From Deltaproteobacteria bacterium (GTDB lineage: Bacteria; Desulfobacterota; Dissulfuribacteria; Dissulfuribacterales; QOAL01), in contig JALSNW010000023.1 of the NCBI GenBank assembly GCA_026986785.1, positions 1 through 64,000 on the forward strand: a stretch of DNA of 64,000 nt, in the 5' to 3' direction. The notes below the pieces were generated by a model that saw only the letters and a list, made by a program, of their open reading frames with translations, ran no database searches and was not told where the DNA came from. A program made the position numbers and the translations under genes. Shown here piece after piece: positions 45,013 through 54,845 of this stretch. Position 1 is the first letter of the stretch. Each line of letters starts with the position of its first letter.

Positions 45013-45089
45013 CGGGGCGTAGCGCAGTCTGGTAGCGCATCTGCTTTGGGAGCAGAGGGCCGGGGGTTCAAATCCCTCCGCCCCGACCA
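45013..45089 (+). tRNA. tRNA-Pro (anticodon TGG)
   Basis: Acceptor arms CGGGGCG (45013-45019) and CGCCCCG (45079-45085) pair fully. The D arm has GCGCAGTCTGGTAGCGC. The anticodon stem TCTGC/GCAGA encloses TTTGGGA, giving TGG. The T arm has GGTTCAAATCC. The discriminator A is followed by an encoded CCA at 45087-45089. A T-rich run (CTTTTTCTTC) follows directly. Confidence 0.95.
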
Positions 45090-45371
45090 CTTTTTCTTCA
45101 CCCACAGTCTTCCGTCTTTTCCTAATCTGTCAAACCGATATCGTTCGATTTGTTTTGGCAACTGAAACTGATCATTGAAGATCAAGGCCTTTTATCCCGG
45201 ATCATGCAGCTCGCAAATTTGCCGAAGATTTTGCGGTGTAGGGCATACAGACGTACTTTGGTACTTCAAGATACGGGATTATGGGATAAAAATAAGGGCA
45301 GTAGATTTGTTCTCAATTTGCAAAAAAAATCACTAAGTAAGAAAAATTTAACATCGAATGTTTCCACTCGA

Positions 45372-45417
45372 GCCCCCTTTTGGATGACTATATTCAGGGC
45401 AAAAGAGGGCCCTTTTT
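45372..45417 (+). terminator. Terminator-like hairpin with alternative pairing
   Basis: GCCCCCTTTT (45372-45381) pairs with AAAAGAGGGC (45401-45410) at nine of ten positions. Alternatively AGGGC (45396-45400) pairs with GCCCT (45409-45413). Both end before a run CCTTTTTAGATTTTTT. It would stop plus-strand transcripts coming from the tRNA-Pro side before they reach dnaA. Confidence 0.55.
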
Positions 45418-45689
45418 AGATTTTTTATATCAGTCAGGTCATTAAGGGACAAAAGATTAGAAATATGCAGTTTTTAAAAGATATTAAAAGGTTTTTGAGT
45501 CTTGACAATATTGTTGAAAAATATCGTTAGCATTTTAACCAACTGAAATTTCAATGAAAATATCTTATCAAAAAATCAATATTTCACAGCATGTTATGTT
45601 GTTTATGGCAAAAAATCACAAAAAATTCAAAGGATACAAGGCTGTTGAAAAACTTTGATCATGACATTGTTAATTGCCTCTAATCTTCT

Positions 45690-45718
45690 TTGACAATAAA
45701 ACATCATAGCGGTAAAAA
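45690..45718 (+). promoter_or_regulatory. Candidate dnaA promoter
   Basis: TTGACA at 45690-45695, 17 bp, then TAAAAA at 45713-45718 (four of six). It lies 193 bp before the dnaA ATG. Another TTGACA at 45502-45507 has no good -10 at normal distance. Confidence 0.45.
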
Positions 45719-45910
45719 TCTCATCCAACAGTTTGGAAATATTTCATTATTTCGTGAGCTTTTGCTCAAAAAGACAGAGGGAATTTCTCAAAGGAGGGGA
45801 ATTCTGTCGACTTTTGCCTTTTACTGGAATTTCCGGCTCTTCAGTAAGTCATTTGGTCAAACAACACTTCAGAACTATAGTTATGAAGGGTAGCAGCGGG
45901 GTTCATCATT

Positions 45911-47239
45911 ATGAGGGAGATTTGGGAGGATCTTAAAAACAAGTTGCGATCGAGGATCTCTGAGGGCAGCTTCAGGATATGGATTGCACCTTTGAGCTTT
46001 GCAGGAATAGAGGATGGTACCCTTATCCTGAGATGTCCAAATCAATTTTTCGCCTCCTGGGTTCAGGAGCACTATCTTCCCTATATCAAGGAAGATCTTT
46101 CTCGGATGGGGCAGGATTTCAGTATCAGGCTCGTACCTGTGGAAAAGGTGAAAGAATCAGCAAGAAACCAGCTTCACCTGCCACATTTTGCACCAACCGA
46201 ACTTCCCAAGCCGCGTTTTTGTGATCGGTTCACCTTTGAGGAATTTGTCATTGGGGAGAGTAATCGTTATGCACATGCAGCTTGCTGGGAGGCTGCAAAT
46301 GGTAGTGCGTCTTCTCCAAGGACCATATTTCTTCATGCCAATTCAGGTCTGGGTAAAAGCCATTTGACCCAGGCAGTAGGGCATAAGATCCTGGAAAGAC
46401 AACCAAGGGCCAGGCTTTGTTATCTTACTGCAAATGATTTTACACAGCAGGTCGTCTCTGCCATAAAGAACAACAGCCTGGATGCGCTGAAAAAGAGATT
46501 CTGTAATCGCTGTGATGTGCTCATGATAGAACAGGTCCATTGTCTGTCTGGAAGAGAGAGGACCCAGACCGAGCTGGCCCTTGCCCTTGACCCATTGATA
46601 GACAGGGGGAAGATAATAATCTTTACTGGTAACCAGCTACCAAGGACTATCCCAAGTATGAACGACGTTCTCAGATCCAGATTGGCAAGCGGCATAATCA
46701 CCTCCATCAATCCACCTGATTTCGAGACCAGGAAGAGGATTCTCAGGAGAAAGGCCAAGAGCCAGGGTGTAAGCCTCGGTGCTGATACTGTAGAATACCT
46801 TGCCAGGCATCTAAGGGGAGACATCAGGAGGATCGAAAGCGCAGTTATTGGTTTGATTACCAAATCGTCCCTTTTGAAGAGGCCCATAAATCTGGAGTTG
46901 GCGAGGGAGATCATCCATGAATTGGTAGGGGATCCAGAACCTCTGTCGGTTGCAAGGATCAGGGAGATCATTTGTGAGCACTTCAGCCTGGAGCCAAGGC
47001 AGATTTGCTCCAGGTCCAGAAAGAGAGAGATCGCCTTGCCCAGGCAAATAGCCATGTATTTGTCCAGAAAGTATACTGATTCTTCTCTTCAGAGCATTGG
47101 GAGCGAGTTCAATAGGGATCATGCCACTGTGCTTCATTCGGTAAAAAAGATAGAAAAACAGATGAAGATATCCAGTAAATTCAGGAGCCAGATAGAATAT
47201 CTCACAAGCCAGTTGGAAAAGAAGAAATGGCAATCCTGA
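45911..47239 (+). CDS. dnaA: Chromosomal replication initiator DnaA, divergent ATPase motifs
   Basis: 442 residues. Domain I is at about 1-80, the AAA+ domain at about 105-320, and the C-terminal DNA-binding domain has YTDSSLQSIGSEFNRDHATVLHSVKKI, the DnaA signature. The Walker A is HANSGLGKSH, lacking the first Gly pair, and the Walker B region reads VLMIEQVHCLSG (203-214), where E. coli-type DnaA has two Asp. LRSRLASGI keeps the arginine-finger region. It binds the origin and opens it. No dnaN follows. It may be the main DnaA of this lineage or a paralogue. Confidence 0.88.
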   Translation: MREIWEDLKNKLRSRISEGSFRIWIAPLSFAGIEDGTLILRCPNQFFASWVQEHYLPYIKEDLSRMGQDFSIRLVPVEKVKESARNQLHLPHFAPTELPKPRFCDRFTFEEFVIGESNRYAHAACWEAANGSASSPRTIFLHANSGLGKSHLTQAVGHKILERQPRARLCYLTANDFTQQVVSAIKNNSLDALKKRFCNRCDVLMIEQVHCLSGRERTQTELALALDPLIDRGKIIIFTGNQLPRTIPSMNDVLRSRLASGIITSINPPDFETRKRILRRKAKSQGVSLGADTVEYLARHLRGDIRRIESAVIGLITKSSLLKRPINLELAREIIHELVGDPEPLSVARIREIICEHFSLEPRQICSRSRKREIALPRQIAMYLSRKYTDSSLQSIGSEFNRDHATVLHSVKKIEKQMKISSKFRSQIEYLTSQLEKKKWQS

Positions 47240-47250
47240 GATCCATTTAA

Positions 47251-48633
47251 ATGAAAAAGATTGGCAGGCGTCTTGCGCTCAAGTTTATAGATATATTAGG
47301 CGCCGACTCCTTCTTGACAGAGCCAGAGGATACTTCCTGTTATTCGTTTGATGCAAGCGGATTACAGTTTGTGCCTGCTGCCGTGGCACTCCCTTCAGAT
47401 AGCCTACAGGTGAGAAAGATGGTTAGGCTCTGTAATGAAGAGGGTATCCCTGTAATCCCAAGGGGGGCTGGAAGTGGAACCACTGGTGGCAGTCTTCCTT
47501 CTACGGGAGGAGTTGTCGTCAGCCTTACTCGGATGAACAGGATAAGATCAATAGACCCTGTGGAACTTTCCTGTGTGGTTGAGCCTGGTGTGGTAACTGG
47601 TATATTGCAACGAGAGGTGGAAAAAAGAGGCCTTTTCTATCCCCCTGATCCTGCAAGTCTTGCCTTTTGCACAATAGGTGGAAACGTCAATACCTGTGCC
47701 GGCGGGGCCAGAGCAGTCAAATATGGAGTCACCAGGGACTATGTCAGGGCATTGAAGATAGTCCTTTCCGATGGGGAGGAGATAACTGTTGGGACATCTA
47801 CTGCAAAGGGCGTGGTAGGTTATGATCTAAGGCATCTCTTCGTAGGGGCAGAGGGTACCCTTGGGATAGTGACTGAAATAACCCTCAGGCTTTTACCCTT
47901 GCCAGAGGCCGTAGGAACTGTTGCAGCCGTATTTTTATCGACTCAGCAGGCCATAGATTCGATTACTGGCCTTTTCGAATCCAATATCCTCCCACGATGT
48001 GCAGAATTTCTCGATGGATTGAGTCTAAGTTGCATTGCCGATCTACTTCCATTCGAGCCTGGAGACGAGGCACAGGCGTTCATTCTCATAGAAGTGGATG
48101 GGCCTACGGATGCTGTAATTTCTCAGCTCGAAGACGTGGACAAATCCCTGTATGATAATGGCGCCTTGCAGATATATAGGCCAAAAACAGGGAATGACTC
48201 AGCCAGGCTGTGGACGGCCAGGCGTAAGTTGTCTCCCTCCATAAAGAAACTTGGTTTCGAGAAGAAGATCAGCGAGGATATATGTGTACCTCGAGCAAGG
48301 CTTTCTTCAATGCTCACCTTTTTGGATGATGTTCAGAGAGTGTACCCGGTGACGATTATCACCTTTGGTCATGCTGGAGATGGCAACCTCCATGTAAATC
48401 TGTTATTCAATACCAGAGACCTTAGATCAGGAACCGAGATAGAAGAAGTCATTACCCAGATCATGAAAAAGACAGTAGCCATGGGGGGGACCATTTCGGG
48501 GGAACACGGTGTAGGGCTATCCAAGCGTGCATTTCTTGAAATAGAGTTGTCGCCAAGGATGGTTGAACTTCACAAGCAAATAAAGGATGTATTTGATCCA
48601 AAAAATATCCTCAATCCCCACAAGATCTTTTGA
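47251..48633 (+). CDS. glcD: FAD-linked oxidase, GlcD/D-lactate dehydrogenase-like
   Basis: 460 residues. The FAD-binding type 4 domain has VIPRGAGSGTTGGSLPSTGG and GGNVNTCAGGARAVKYGVTRDYV. The C-terminal half has TFGHAGDGNLHVNLL and SGEHGVGLSKR. This matches the glycolate oxidase subunit GlcD and D-lactate dehydrogenase group, which oxidise 2-hydroxyacids. Its usual partners (GlcE, Fe-S GlcF) are not adjacent, so the electron acceptor is unclear. It begins 11 bp after dnaA. Confidence 0.9.
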   Translation: MKKIGRRLALKFIDILGADSFLTEPEDTSCYSFDASGLQFVPAAVALPSDSLQVRKMVRLCNEEGIPVIPRGAGSGTTGGSLPSTGGVVVSLTRMNRIRSIDPVELSCVVEPGVVTGILQREVEKRGLFYPPDPASLAFCTIGGNVNTCAGGARAVKYGVTRDYVRALKIVLSDGEEITVGTSTAKGVVGYDLRHLFVGAEGTLGIVTEITLRLLPLPEAVGTVAAVFLSTQQAIDSITGLFESNILPRCAEFLDGLSLSCIADLLPFEPGDEAQAFILIEVDGPTDAVISQLEDVDKSLYDNGALQIYRPKTGNDSARLWTARRKLSPSIKKLGFEKKISEDICVPRARLSSMLTFLDDVQRVYPVTIITFGHAGDGNLHVNLLFNTRDLRSGTEIEEVITQIMKKTVAMGGTISGEHGVGLSKRAFLEIELSPRMVELHKQIKDVFDPKNILNPHKIF

Positions 48634-48718
48634 TGTCTATGACAAGACATGATGATCCTTGTGGCTACTCATTTTTTAGCTCTTGATCTTTAACAATCCA
48701 TACACCAGGGGGAACATC

Positions 48719-49423
48719 ATGCTGGTATCAGGGATAATTGCTGCTGGAGGAGTGGGCACGAGACTTGGTGAGACAGAACCTAAACAGTTTCTCGACCTGG
48801 CTGGAAGGCCTGTCATCGCCTGGAGCCTGGATGCCTTCTCTTTTGCAAGCGAGATAGGGGAAATCATCCTTGTCTGTCCAGCCGACTATGTTGAGCAGAC
48901 AGAAGAATATGCAAAGAAATATTGCATAGGTAAGCCATGCCATGTGGTGACAGGTGGTACCACCAGGCAGGAATCTGTCCTAAATGGACTTCGGGCCTCA
49001 TCAAAGGATCTCAACTGGGTAGCTGTCCATGATGCTGCCAGGCCCTTTATTACTTCCAACGAGGTGGATTCGGTTTGTCTCATGGCCAGGGATGTCGGGG
49101 CTGCCATTATAGGGGCGAGGATAGTTGATACGATAAAGGAGGTCCACAACCAGATCATCACAAGGACCCTGGATAGATCCATACTCGTATCTGCGTTTAC
49201 CCCCCAGGTCTGTAGAAAAGGCGACCTCTTGTCCGCTTATGAGATAGCTTCCAAGACCCGTTTCACTGCAACAGACGAGGCCAGCCTATTGGAAAACGCA
49301 GGCATAAACGTAGCCGTACATTTTGGCTCTTCCTTGAATTTCAAGATCACCACAGCGGATGATCTATATCTCGCCAGGGCTGTTGCCAGTTTTTTCAAGA
49401 CACGGGCAAACAATGAAGAATAA
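48719..49423 (+). CDS. ispD: 2-C-methyl-D-erythritol 4-phosphate cytidylyltransferase
   Basis: 234 residues from the ATG at 48719 (AGGGGG 6 bp upstream). A longer frame from 48683 adds 12 residues before the conserved start. The nucleotide-binding motif [27 protein letters not shown] and [11 protein letters not shown] are standard for IspD. It makes CDP-methylerythritol in the MEP isoprenoid pathway. It overlaps ispF by 11 bp. A small hairpin (ATGTCT/AGACAT) lies upstream near 48632. Confidence 0.94.
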   Translation: MLVSGIIAAGGVGTRLGETEPKQFLDLAGRPVIAWSLDAFSFASEIGEIILVCPADYVEQTEEYAKKYCIGKPCHVVTGGTTRQESVLNGLRASSKDLNWVAVHDAARPFITSNEVDSVCLMARDVGAAIIGARIVDTIKEVHNQIITRTLDRSILVSAFTPQVCRKGDLLSAYEIASKTRFTATDEASLLENAGINVAVHFGSSLNFKITTADDLYLARAVASFFKTRANNEE

Positions 49424-49913
49424 CCTTTATGATATCAGGGTGGGATTTGGATACGATGTGCATCGATTGGTCGATGGTAGAAAGTTGATCCTCGGGGGGG
49501 TGGATATCCCCTACCATTTGGGACTACTTGGCCATTCAGATGCAGATGTCCTGTTGCATGCCATCTCTGATGCCATTCTTGGGGCAGTAGGACAAGGTGA
49601 CATAGGGAGACACTTCCCAGATTCAGACCCTGCCTACAAAGGCATCTCGAGCCTTTTGCTTCTGGAAAAGGTGATGGAGACAGTGACTGTACAAGCATGG
49701 AAGATCAACAACATAGACAGTACCATAGTTGCCCAAAGGCCAAAACTCTCTCCCTTTGTTCCAGAGATGATCAAAAATATCTCACACGCCCTTGATATCC
49801 CTACGGAGCGGGTCAACATAAAGGCTACGACAACTGAAGGGCTTGGCTTTGCTGGCAGGGGAGAGGGGATCGCTGCCTACAGTGTGGTGACCGTGGCAAG
49901 ATCACAGGCGTAG
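49413..49913 (+). CDS. ispF: 2-C-methyl-D-erythritol 2,4-cyclodiphosphate synthase
   Basis: 166 residues from the ATG at 49413, inside the ispD end. The motifs GFGYDVHRL (metal-binding Asp and His), [26 protein letters not shown] and [19 protein letters not shown] identify IspF. It cyclises the diphosphate after IspD and IspE in the MEP pathway. The stop overlaps the stop of the convergent O-antigen ligase gene by 12 bp. Confidence 0.96.
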   Translation: MKNNLYDIRVGFGYDVHRLVDGRKLILGGVDIPYHLGLLGHSDADVLLHAISDAILGAVGQGDIGRHFPDSDPAYKGISSLLLLEKVMETVTVQAWKINNIDSTIVAQRPKLSPFVPEMIKNISHALDIPTERVNIKATTTEGLGFAGRGEGIAAYSVVTVARSQA

Positions 49914-51239
49914 GGCATACGTCTTGGCTGCATCTCTCCTCGTCAACCTATGTCTTATGGCTACACCTGTTGATAATCCTGTAAATAGCCAATACATGGT
50001 GGCTGAACCGTGACAGAAGCCATCTGTAAACATATTTGTAGCCCAGAACATCAACATAAATATGAGGGATACAGCCATTAGGCTTGCATATTCCCCGTTG
50101 GGTTCTTCTCTCCATTTTTGCCACAAGAGCCGTGCCTGGCAGATAATCAAGCACAAGAGGGTAAGGGCCCCTTGGATTCCCATGTAGAATGCAAAGTTCA
50201 AAAAGGTATTATGTCCGTGGATAAGACCTGCTTTTTTAACCAGGTCGGCACGGTATTCCTTTATGAGTTTTCGTCCAAGCCCATTGGGTTTGAAGGGATT
50301 TTCCATGATGTATTCTGAGAACACCTTATAGGTGTTTATCCTCAATGGTATGGAACCTCCCTGGTCACGCGCCTTTTGCACCTCGCCATGAAGAAGTAGG
50401 TGCCAGTTCTCCCTGATGAAATATCCACCGTTACCAGAGATGACAAAAAATATTCCGAGTGCCCCAAAAAATAGCAGTGCTGCCTTTAGGTATCTACTGC
50501 TGTGCCTGAAAAGTATGGACGAGGCACATATACCAGCCACGACTGCCAGGGAAGCAGCGCGTCTGGTTGTGCTTATGAGGGCGAAAAGATCCATCAAGAA
50601 TATTGTCATGCCGGTTTTGGAGAGCTTAGCCTGGGCAGCCCTGACAGCCCAAAAAGAGATGACAAGGGTGAGAAAGAGACTTGTGTGTTTTATGCCATGG
50701 AACAATGTACAACCATTGCCAAAGGCGAACAGTCTGTCCCACCTGGTATGTAGTTCACTTGCTATGGATCGTTCCTGAAAAAGGGGATGAGAGGGAAACA
50801 ATATCCATTGAAGCATGACCCCTATGTAGACGATTAGGAAGACGATATTGGCAATACGTAGAGATTGTTGCCAATCTATGACTTCAGGCGTGGTTGCCAT
50901 CAAGGTGACAATGGAGAGAAACAGGATGGAGTTCAGGAAGAATTCTTCGAAGTAGACCGCTGTCGAATAAAAGGGATCCGGGCTAAAGATGATGGAGACA
51001 GCTGCAATGATATCTAATAGGAGAAGGAAAACAACAACTGGCAGACCTATTAACTCAGGGAGTAAAATTTTCAGATTTTCCTTCTTCTGCAGGGACAAGA
51101 GCCTGATGGCCACCGCTATCAATAGGAACGAAAGTATATATCTGCCAGTAGGTCCTATCTCAAAGGGCAAGACGGTAAGGTAGGTCACAAAGAGAAAATA
51201 TAGGATATTGGATGTCTGTATTTTTTGTTTATGGGCCAT
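49902..51239 (-). CDS. O-antigen ligase-like polymer/lipid A-core ligase (WaaL family)
   Basis: About 445 residues from the ATG at 51239; a TTG at 51269 is the alternative. Ten or more membrane segments, and a large periplasmic loop near residues 300-370 with [14 protein letters not shown] and [22 protein letters not shown], where the RxxxH-type O-antigen ligase signature is expected. It joins O-antigen to lipid A core on the periplasmic face. It follows two glycosyltransferase genes, which fits an LPS assembly role. Confidence 0.85.
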   Translation of the reverse strand: MAHKQKIQTSNILYFLFVTYLTVLPFEIGPTGRYILSFLLIAVAIRLLSLQKKENLKILLPELIGLPVVVFLLLLDIIAAVSIIFSPDPFYSTAVYFEEFFLNSILFLSIVTLMATTPEVIDWQQSLRIANIVFLIVYIGVMLQWILFPSHPLFQERSIASELHTRWDRLFAFGNGCTLFHGIKHTSLFLTLVISFWAVRAAQAKLSKTGMTIFLMDLFALISTTRRAASLAVVAGICASSILFRHSSRYLKAALLFFGALGIFFVISGNGGYFIRENWHLLLHGEVQKARDQGGSIPLRINTYKVFSEYIMENPFKPNGLGRKLIKEYRADLVKKAGLIHGHNTFLNFAFYMGIQGALTLLCLIICQARLLWQKWREEPNGEYASLMAVSLIFMLMFWATNMFTDGFCHGSATMYWLFTGLSTGVAIRHRLTRRDAAKTYALRL

Positions 51240-51258
51240 GTTCAAGAAAATGGAGGGA

Positions 51259-52386
51259 TTAGATGGCAAATTTTTTATAGAGTTTGATATTTGCCTTTAT
51301 CATTGCTTCTTTGCTGAAATTTTTCTCAATATGTTTTTTGGCTTTAAGTCCAATCTCCTTTAGGGCTATCTCGTCGAGGCCCCTGAATTGTATCATGGAT
51401 TCAGCCAAGGCCACCGTGTCTTGGGCCCGCACCATATGGCCAATGTTGTCCTTGGTATCGAAGATGTCCTTTATTCCAGGTGCATTGGTTGAAATGACCG
51501 GCAGAGATGAGGCCATGGCCTCAAGTATTGCAACAGCCAAACCTTCCCTGAATGATGGATGGACAAAACAGTCAAAGGCCTTCATCGCCTTTGCCACTTG
51601 ATGATATTGAATCCTGCCTGTGAAATGACATCTTTCATCTATCCCAAGCTGGCAGGCCAATTGTTTCAATTCATACTCCAAAGGGCCATCTCCTACTATG
51701 GCAAGCCTTGTGTCCGGATATGCCTTCAGGACATCTTTGAATGCATTGAGCAGGATGTCGTGACATTTGGCCTTTTTGAGCCTGGCTACGATCCCGAAGT
51801 AAAAACCATCTTCTGGTATCCCAAGCCATCTCCTTGCCTTGGCCTTGGGCAAATCTATCTCGAATTGTCGTATGTCAACGCCATTGTGGACGATACTCAC
51901 CTTGTCTTCGCCCAGGGCACGGGCATTTGTCAACATATACTCCTTTACCCCACTGCTTACACAAATTACCTGGCTTATTCTTTTGGTCAGAAAATTAAAG
52001 ACCAGACGTCTGTTCCAGTTCCTTAGTACGTTCGTGGCCCGAACCGTATAAAACAGGACATTTGCACCAGAGCCTGGTAGGGCAAAACCAGCATGTACCA
52101 TTGCCCTGTGGCGTTGGCAGTGGACAAGTAAAATATCTCTTTCACTTATCAGGCGTCTGAGTTTCTTCACCGTGACAGGACGAAATCCCTTGAATTGTTG
52201 TCTAGACAGTCCGAGAGATATGGCCTCCAGATCATCTGAGGCCATCTTGGAATCCTTAGCATCACCGTAAAAATAACATATAAGTGGATTGAAACCCGCT
52301 GAAGGCAAGGCATCAAGGAGATATCGATGGACATGTTTATCCTTTGTGGGATCATCCAATAGATATAGGGTATTGATTTTTTTCAT
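51259..52386 (-). CDS. GT4-type glycosyltransferase
   Basis: 375 residues. The GT-B fold shows GIVARLKKAKCHDILLNAFKDVLKAYPDTRLAIVGDGPLE and the donor-binding FVHPSFREGLAVAILEAMASSLPVISTNAPGIKDI (E-x7-E motif). It is cytoplasmic and likely adds a sugar to the LPS core or O-antigen. It lies between another GT4 gene and the O-antigen ligase. The sugar and linkage cannot be told from sequence. Confidence 0.9.
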   Translation of the reverse strand: MKKINTLYLLDDPTKDKHVHRYLLDALPSAGFNPLICYFYGDAKDSKMASDDLEAISLGLSRQQFKGFRPVTVKKLRRLISERDILLVHCQRHRAMVHAGFALPGSGANVLFYTVRATNVLRNWNRRLVFNFLTKRISQVICVSSGVKEYMLTNARALGEDKVSIVHNGVDIRQFEIDLPKAKARRWLGIPEDGFYFGIVARLKKAKCHDILLNAFKDVLKAYPDTRLAIVGDGPLEYELKQLACQLGIDERCHFTGRIQYHQVAKAMKAFDCFVHPSFREGLAVAILEAMASSLPVISTNAPGIKDIFDTKDNIGHMVRAQDTVALAESMIQFRGLDEIALKEIGLKAKKHIEKNFSKEAMIKANIKLYKKFAI

Positions 52387-52423
52387 TACAAGTAGTTTTC
52401 TCTGCCTTTGCTTTGAACTTGTT

Positions 52424-53527
52424 TTATAAAAGTCGCTTGTATACTTCTACTGTCTTTGCTGCAGTCTTTTCCCAGCTAAAGTCTCTTAGTCTCTTTTTCC
52501 CCCTGCTTACAAGGTCCTGGACCATGTGGTCATCGAGGATGATGGTCTTTATAGCCTCCCTTATCTTTCTTATATCATAGGGGTCAACCAGGACTGCAGC
52601 CCCCCCTGCTACTTCAGGCATAGAAGAACAGTTGGAGGTGACCACAGGGATCCCGGCCTTGAATCCCTCGAGGATAGGCAGGCCAAATCCTTCATAAAGA
52701 CTGACAAATATAAGCCCATTGGCACAGATGAGCCACGAGATTATATCATCAACAGGACCTGGAGTAAAAACATGTCTCGACCTGACGGAAAAAGATGAAG
52801 GAAGTCGGCCAAGGATTACAAGGCCTGTATCTCGCGGAAGTTCTGGCAGGGCTGCATGAAACGCCTCAATCGTCCTTTCCACGTTTTTTCTCCTGTCTTT
52901 GGAGGAGAAGGAGACCAGGTATTTTTCAAAGCTCAAGCCGTACTTTGCCAAGAGGGCATGTCTCATCTCCTTCAATTGTCTGGAGCTTAACTGGGGAATG
53001 TCCAGGCTACAGGCGAGATGGACCACATGGATCTTGTCTGGTTCGATATCAAAGATCCTGCAGAGATCTTTTTTGGTCTCTTCAGAGATTGCAATAAAGT
53101 GCCTGGCCCTTTTGACCGCGATTTCAAAAGGCCTGAGATTGGATTTTGGATATAGCCCAGGATGAATATAGCGCCTCAGGTCGTGAACCGTCATGAGGGT
53201 TGGTCTTTTTTCGCGAGGTGGCATAAAATGATGAAAGCAATGATAGAGTTCGAAGTCCCCGACCAGGGATCTCAAGGATGGCACTGGTAGAAACTTCCAG
53301 ATAGTTTGGAGCCATCTAAACTTGTATATACATGGCTTGGCCTCTGCCCAAGACCCAAGTCCTTTCATCAGTGTAGTTGCCAATCCTTCAAACCTCTTCT
53401 GGTAAAAAAGGATCATCTCTGGCCTTGTGTCAATGCTGTTCATCCCGTGGAGGAGCCCTGATGCAAAGGTGTAAAAGCCTGAATACCTATTTCTGAGGGC
53501 AGCATCCAGGTCGAAGGCTATGCGCAT
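52424..53527 (-). CDS. GT4-type glycosyltransferase
   Basis: 367 residues. It starts MRIAFDLDAALRNRYSGFYTFASGLL and contains YLVSFSSKDRRKNVERTIEAFHAA and FVSLYEGFGLPILEGFKAGIPVVTSNCSSMPEVAGGAAVLVDPYD, the GT4 donor-binding E-x7-E. It is the first gene of the minus-strand LPS set. The 193-bp gap upstream, shared with the divergent transglutaminase-like gene, should contain both promoters; nothing clear was identified there. Confidence 0.9.
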   Translation of the reverse strand: MRIAFDLDAALRNRYSGFYTFASGLLHGMNSIDTRPEMILFYQKRFEGLATTLMKGLGSWAEAKPCIYKFRWLQTIWKFLPVPSLRSLVGDFELYHCFHHFMPPREKRPTLMTVHDLRRYIHPGLYPKSNLRPFEIAVKRARHFIAISEETKKDLCRIFDIEPDKIHVVHLACSLDIPQLSSRQLKEMRHALLAKYGLSFEKYLVSFSSKDRRKNVERTIEAFHAALPELPRDTGLVILGRLPSSFSVRSRHVFTPGPVDDIISWLICANGLIFVSLYEGFGLPILEGFKAGIPVVTSNCSSMPEVAGGAAVLVDPYDIRKIREAIKTIILDDHMVQDLVSRGKKRLRDFSWEKTAAKTVEVYKRLL

Positions 53528-53720
53528 CAGTAGTTTCTCCGGGACCTTTTCCTGATAATCTTCATTTCCATCTCCTCCTGGCTATCTCCATGATTATGTG
53601 TCTTGTCATGATACACGAAATGTGCACTGGATAATATTCCCAAGGCCCGTCCATAAGATACTGTCCAGTTTTTTTACTTTTTGTATATTTTGGGGCTTCC
53701 AGGTCACTCATTAAGGACGA

Positions 53721-54845
53721 ATGCCTGGCACAGCGTCCCTTATTCAGAATCTTGTGCTTGCTTTTTCTGGAACTTTATGTTTTTTCATTTGTGTGATGAA
53801 TGCCAAAAAAATAACAACTTCACATATGGTTGTCGGGTTCTTTTTATTCCTGTCCTTTTTTGCCTGTCAGGATGCTGGGGCCAGCTTGGTCAAGGCCAAG
53901 GTCGTCTTTAAAATAGATCTCAGTTCCAAGGCAAAAGACAAGGAGGCCAAGCTGTGGCTACCATACCCTGTCTCTGACAATTACCAACTGGTTTCTGACA
54001 TCAGGGTGAGTGGCACTTTTGAAGCGCGAGGGGTCTATACTGATCGAAGATACAAGACCCCGGTCTTATATCTATACTGGTCACCCCATACGAGGTACAA
54101 GATCGCCTCTTTTTCCTTTGATGTTGAAAGGGCAGAGAGAAAGGAGAGAGCAGATTCAGCAGGGAAGGGCGAGGGGTGTGTGGACAGGCAATTTTTCAAG
54201 TTGTTTCTTCAAGCTACGCGTCTTGCCCCTGTGGATCCAAGGCTCCAGGTCTTGGCAAAGAAGATTACCAAGGCAAGGACAGATGTTTTTTCAAAGGCCA
54301 AGGCAATCTACGACTGGGTGACCATGCACATGAGACGTAATCCCAAGGTCAATGGCTGCGGAAATGGAGATGTTTGTATGCTATTGAATACCCTCTCTGG
54401 TAAGTGTGCAGACATACACTCTGTATTTGTAGCCCTCTTGAAGGCATCTGGCATACCAGCGAGGGAGGTATTTGGGCTGAGGCTTTCCAAGGACCAGAGT
54501 GCAGACATAACCACCTGGCAGCATTGCTGGGCCGAATTCTATCTGCCAGGGTACGGCTGGTTTGTTTCTGATCCTGGTGATTATCTAAAGGCCCTCTTGG
54601 TGAAAGGTTTGGACCCCCAATCAGATAGGGCAAGGAAACTCCATGGATATTTTTTTGGAACAATCGATCCATACCGGGTCCGATTGAGCATAGGACGGGA
54701 CATAGAATTAAATCCCAAGGCCAGTGGTTCTCCACTTAATTATCTCATGTACCCATATGCTGAGATAGAAGGTCTGCCCATAGATTATCTATCTCCCAGG
54801 GAATTTTCCTATAGGATATTGCAGGAGGCCCCAGATGGAGAGTAA
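53721..54845 (+). CDS. Exported transglutaminase-like protein
   Basis: 374 residues. AAGGA precedes the ATG at 53721; another ATG at 53796 would place the hydrophobic segment MVVGFFLFLSFFACQ as a cleaner signal peptide. The transglutaminase core has the triad Cys229 (SGKCADIH), His268 (WQHCWAEFYLPGYGW) and Asp284 (SDPGD). The N-terminal part is a beta-rich domain. Bacterial members are proteases or cross-linkers in the periplasm. The stop overlaps the following Tat ferredoxin by 11 bp, so they are probably co-produced. The joint role is unknown. Confidence 0.85.
   Translation: MPGTASLIQNLVLAFSGTLCFFICVMNAKKITTSHMVVGFFLFLSFFACQDAGASLVKAKVVFKIDLSSKAKDKEAKLWLPYPVSDNYQLVSDIRVSGTFEARGVYTDRRYKTPVLYLYWSPHTRYKIASFSFDVERAERKERADSAGKGEGCVDRQFFKLFLQATRLAPVDPRLQVLAKKITKARTDVFSKAKAIYDWVTMHMRRNPKVNGCGNGDVCMLLNTLSGKCADIHSVFVALLKASGIPAREVFGLRLSKDQSADITTWQHCWAEFYLPGYGWFVSDPGDYLKALLVKGLDPQSDRARKLHGYFFGTIDPYRVRLSIGRDIELNPKASGSPLNYLMYPYAEIEGLPIDYLSPREFSYRILQEAPDGE

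Larger units (their letters stand above)
45090..45910. other. AT-rich non-coding region before dnaA, candidate origin
   Basis: This 821-bp gap is visibly richer in A and T than its surroundings from about 45300 on, with A- and T-tracts. It holds a terminator-like hairpin (45372-45417) and possible dnaA promoters. Short open frames exist but lack ribosome sites. No perfect DnaA box (TTATNCACA) was found; the nearest is TTATCAAAA at about 45565. An origin next to dnaA is possible but not shown. Confidence 0.35.

Noticed and set aside
45150-45893. Short open frames of 67-89 codons in the gap before dnaA
   Set aside because: They lack ribosome sites, start at TTG or poor ATG codons, run through the hairpin at 45372, and show no protein-like pattern.
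45090-45910. Firm call of a replication origin
   Set aside because: No perfect TTATNCACA or its complement was seen, and skew cannot be measured from this window. It is kept only as a candidate.
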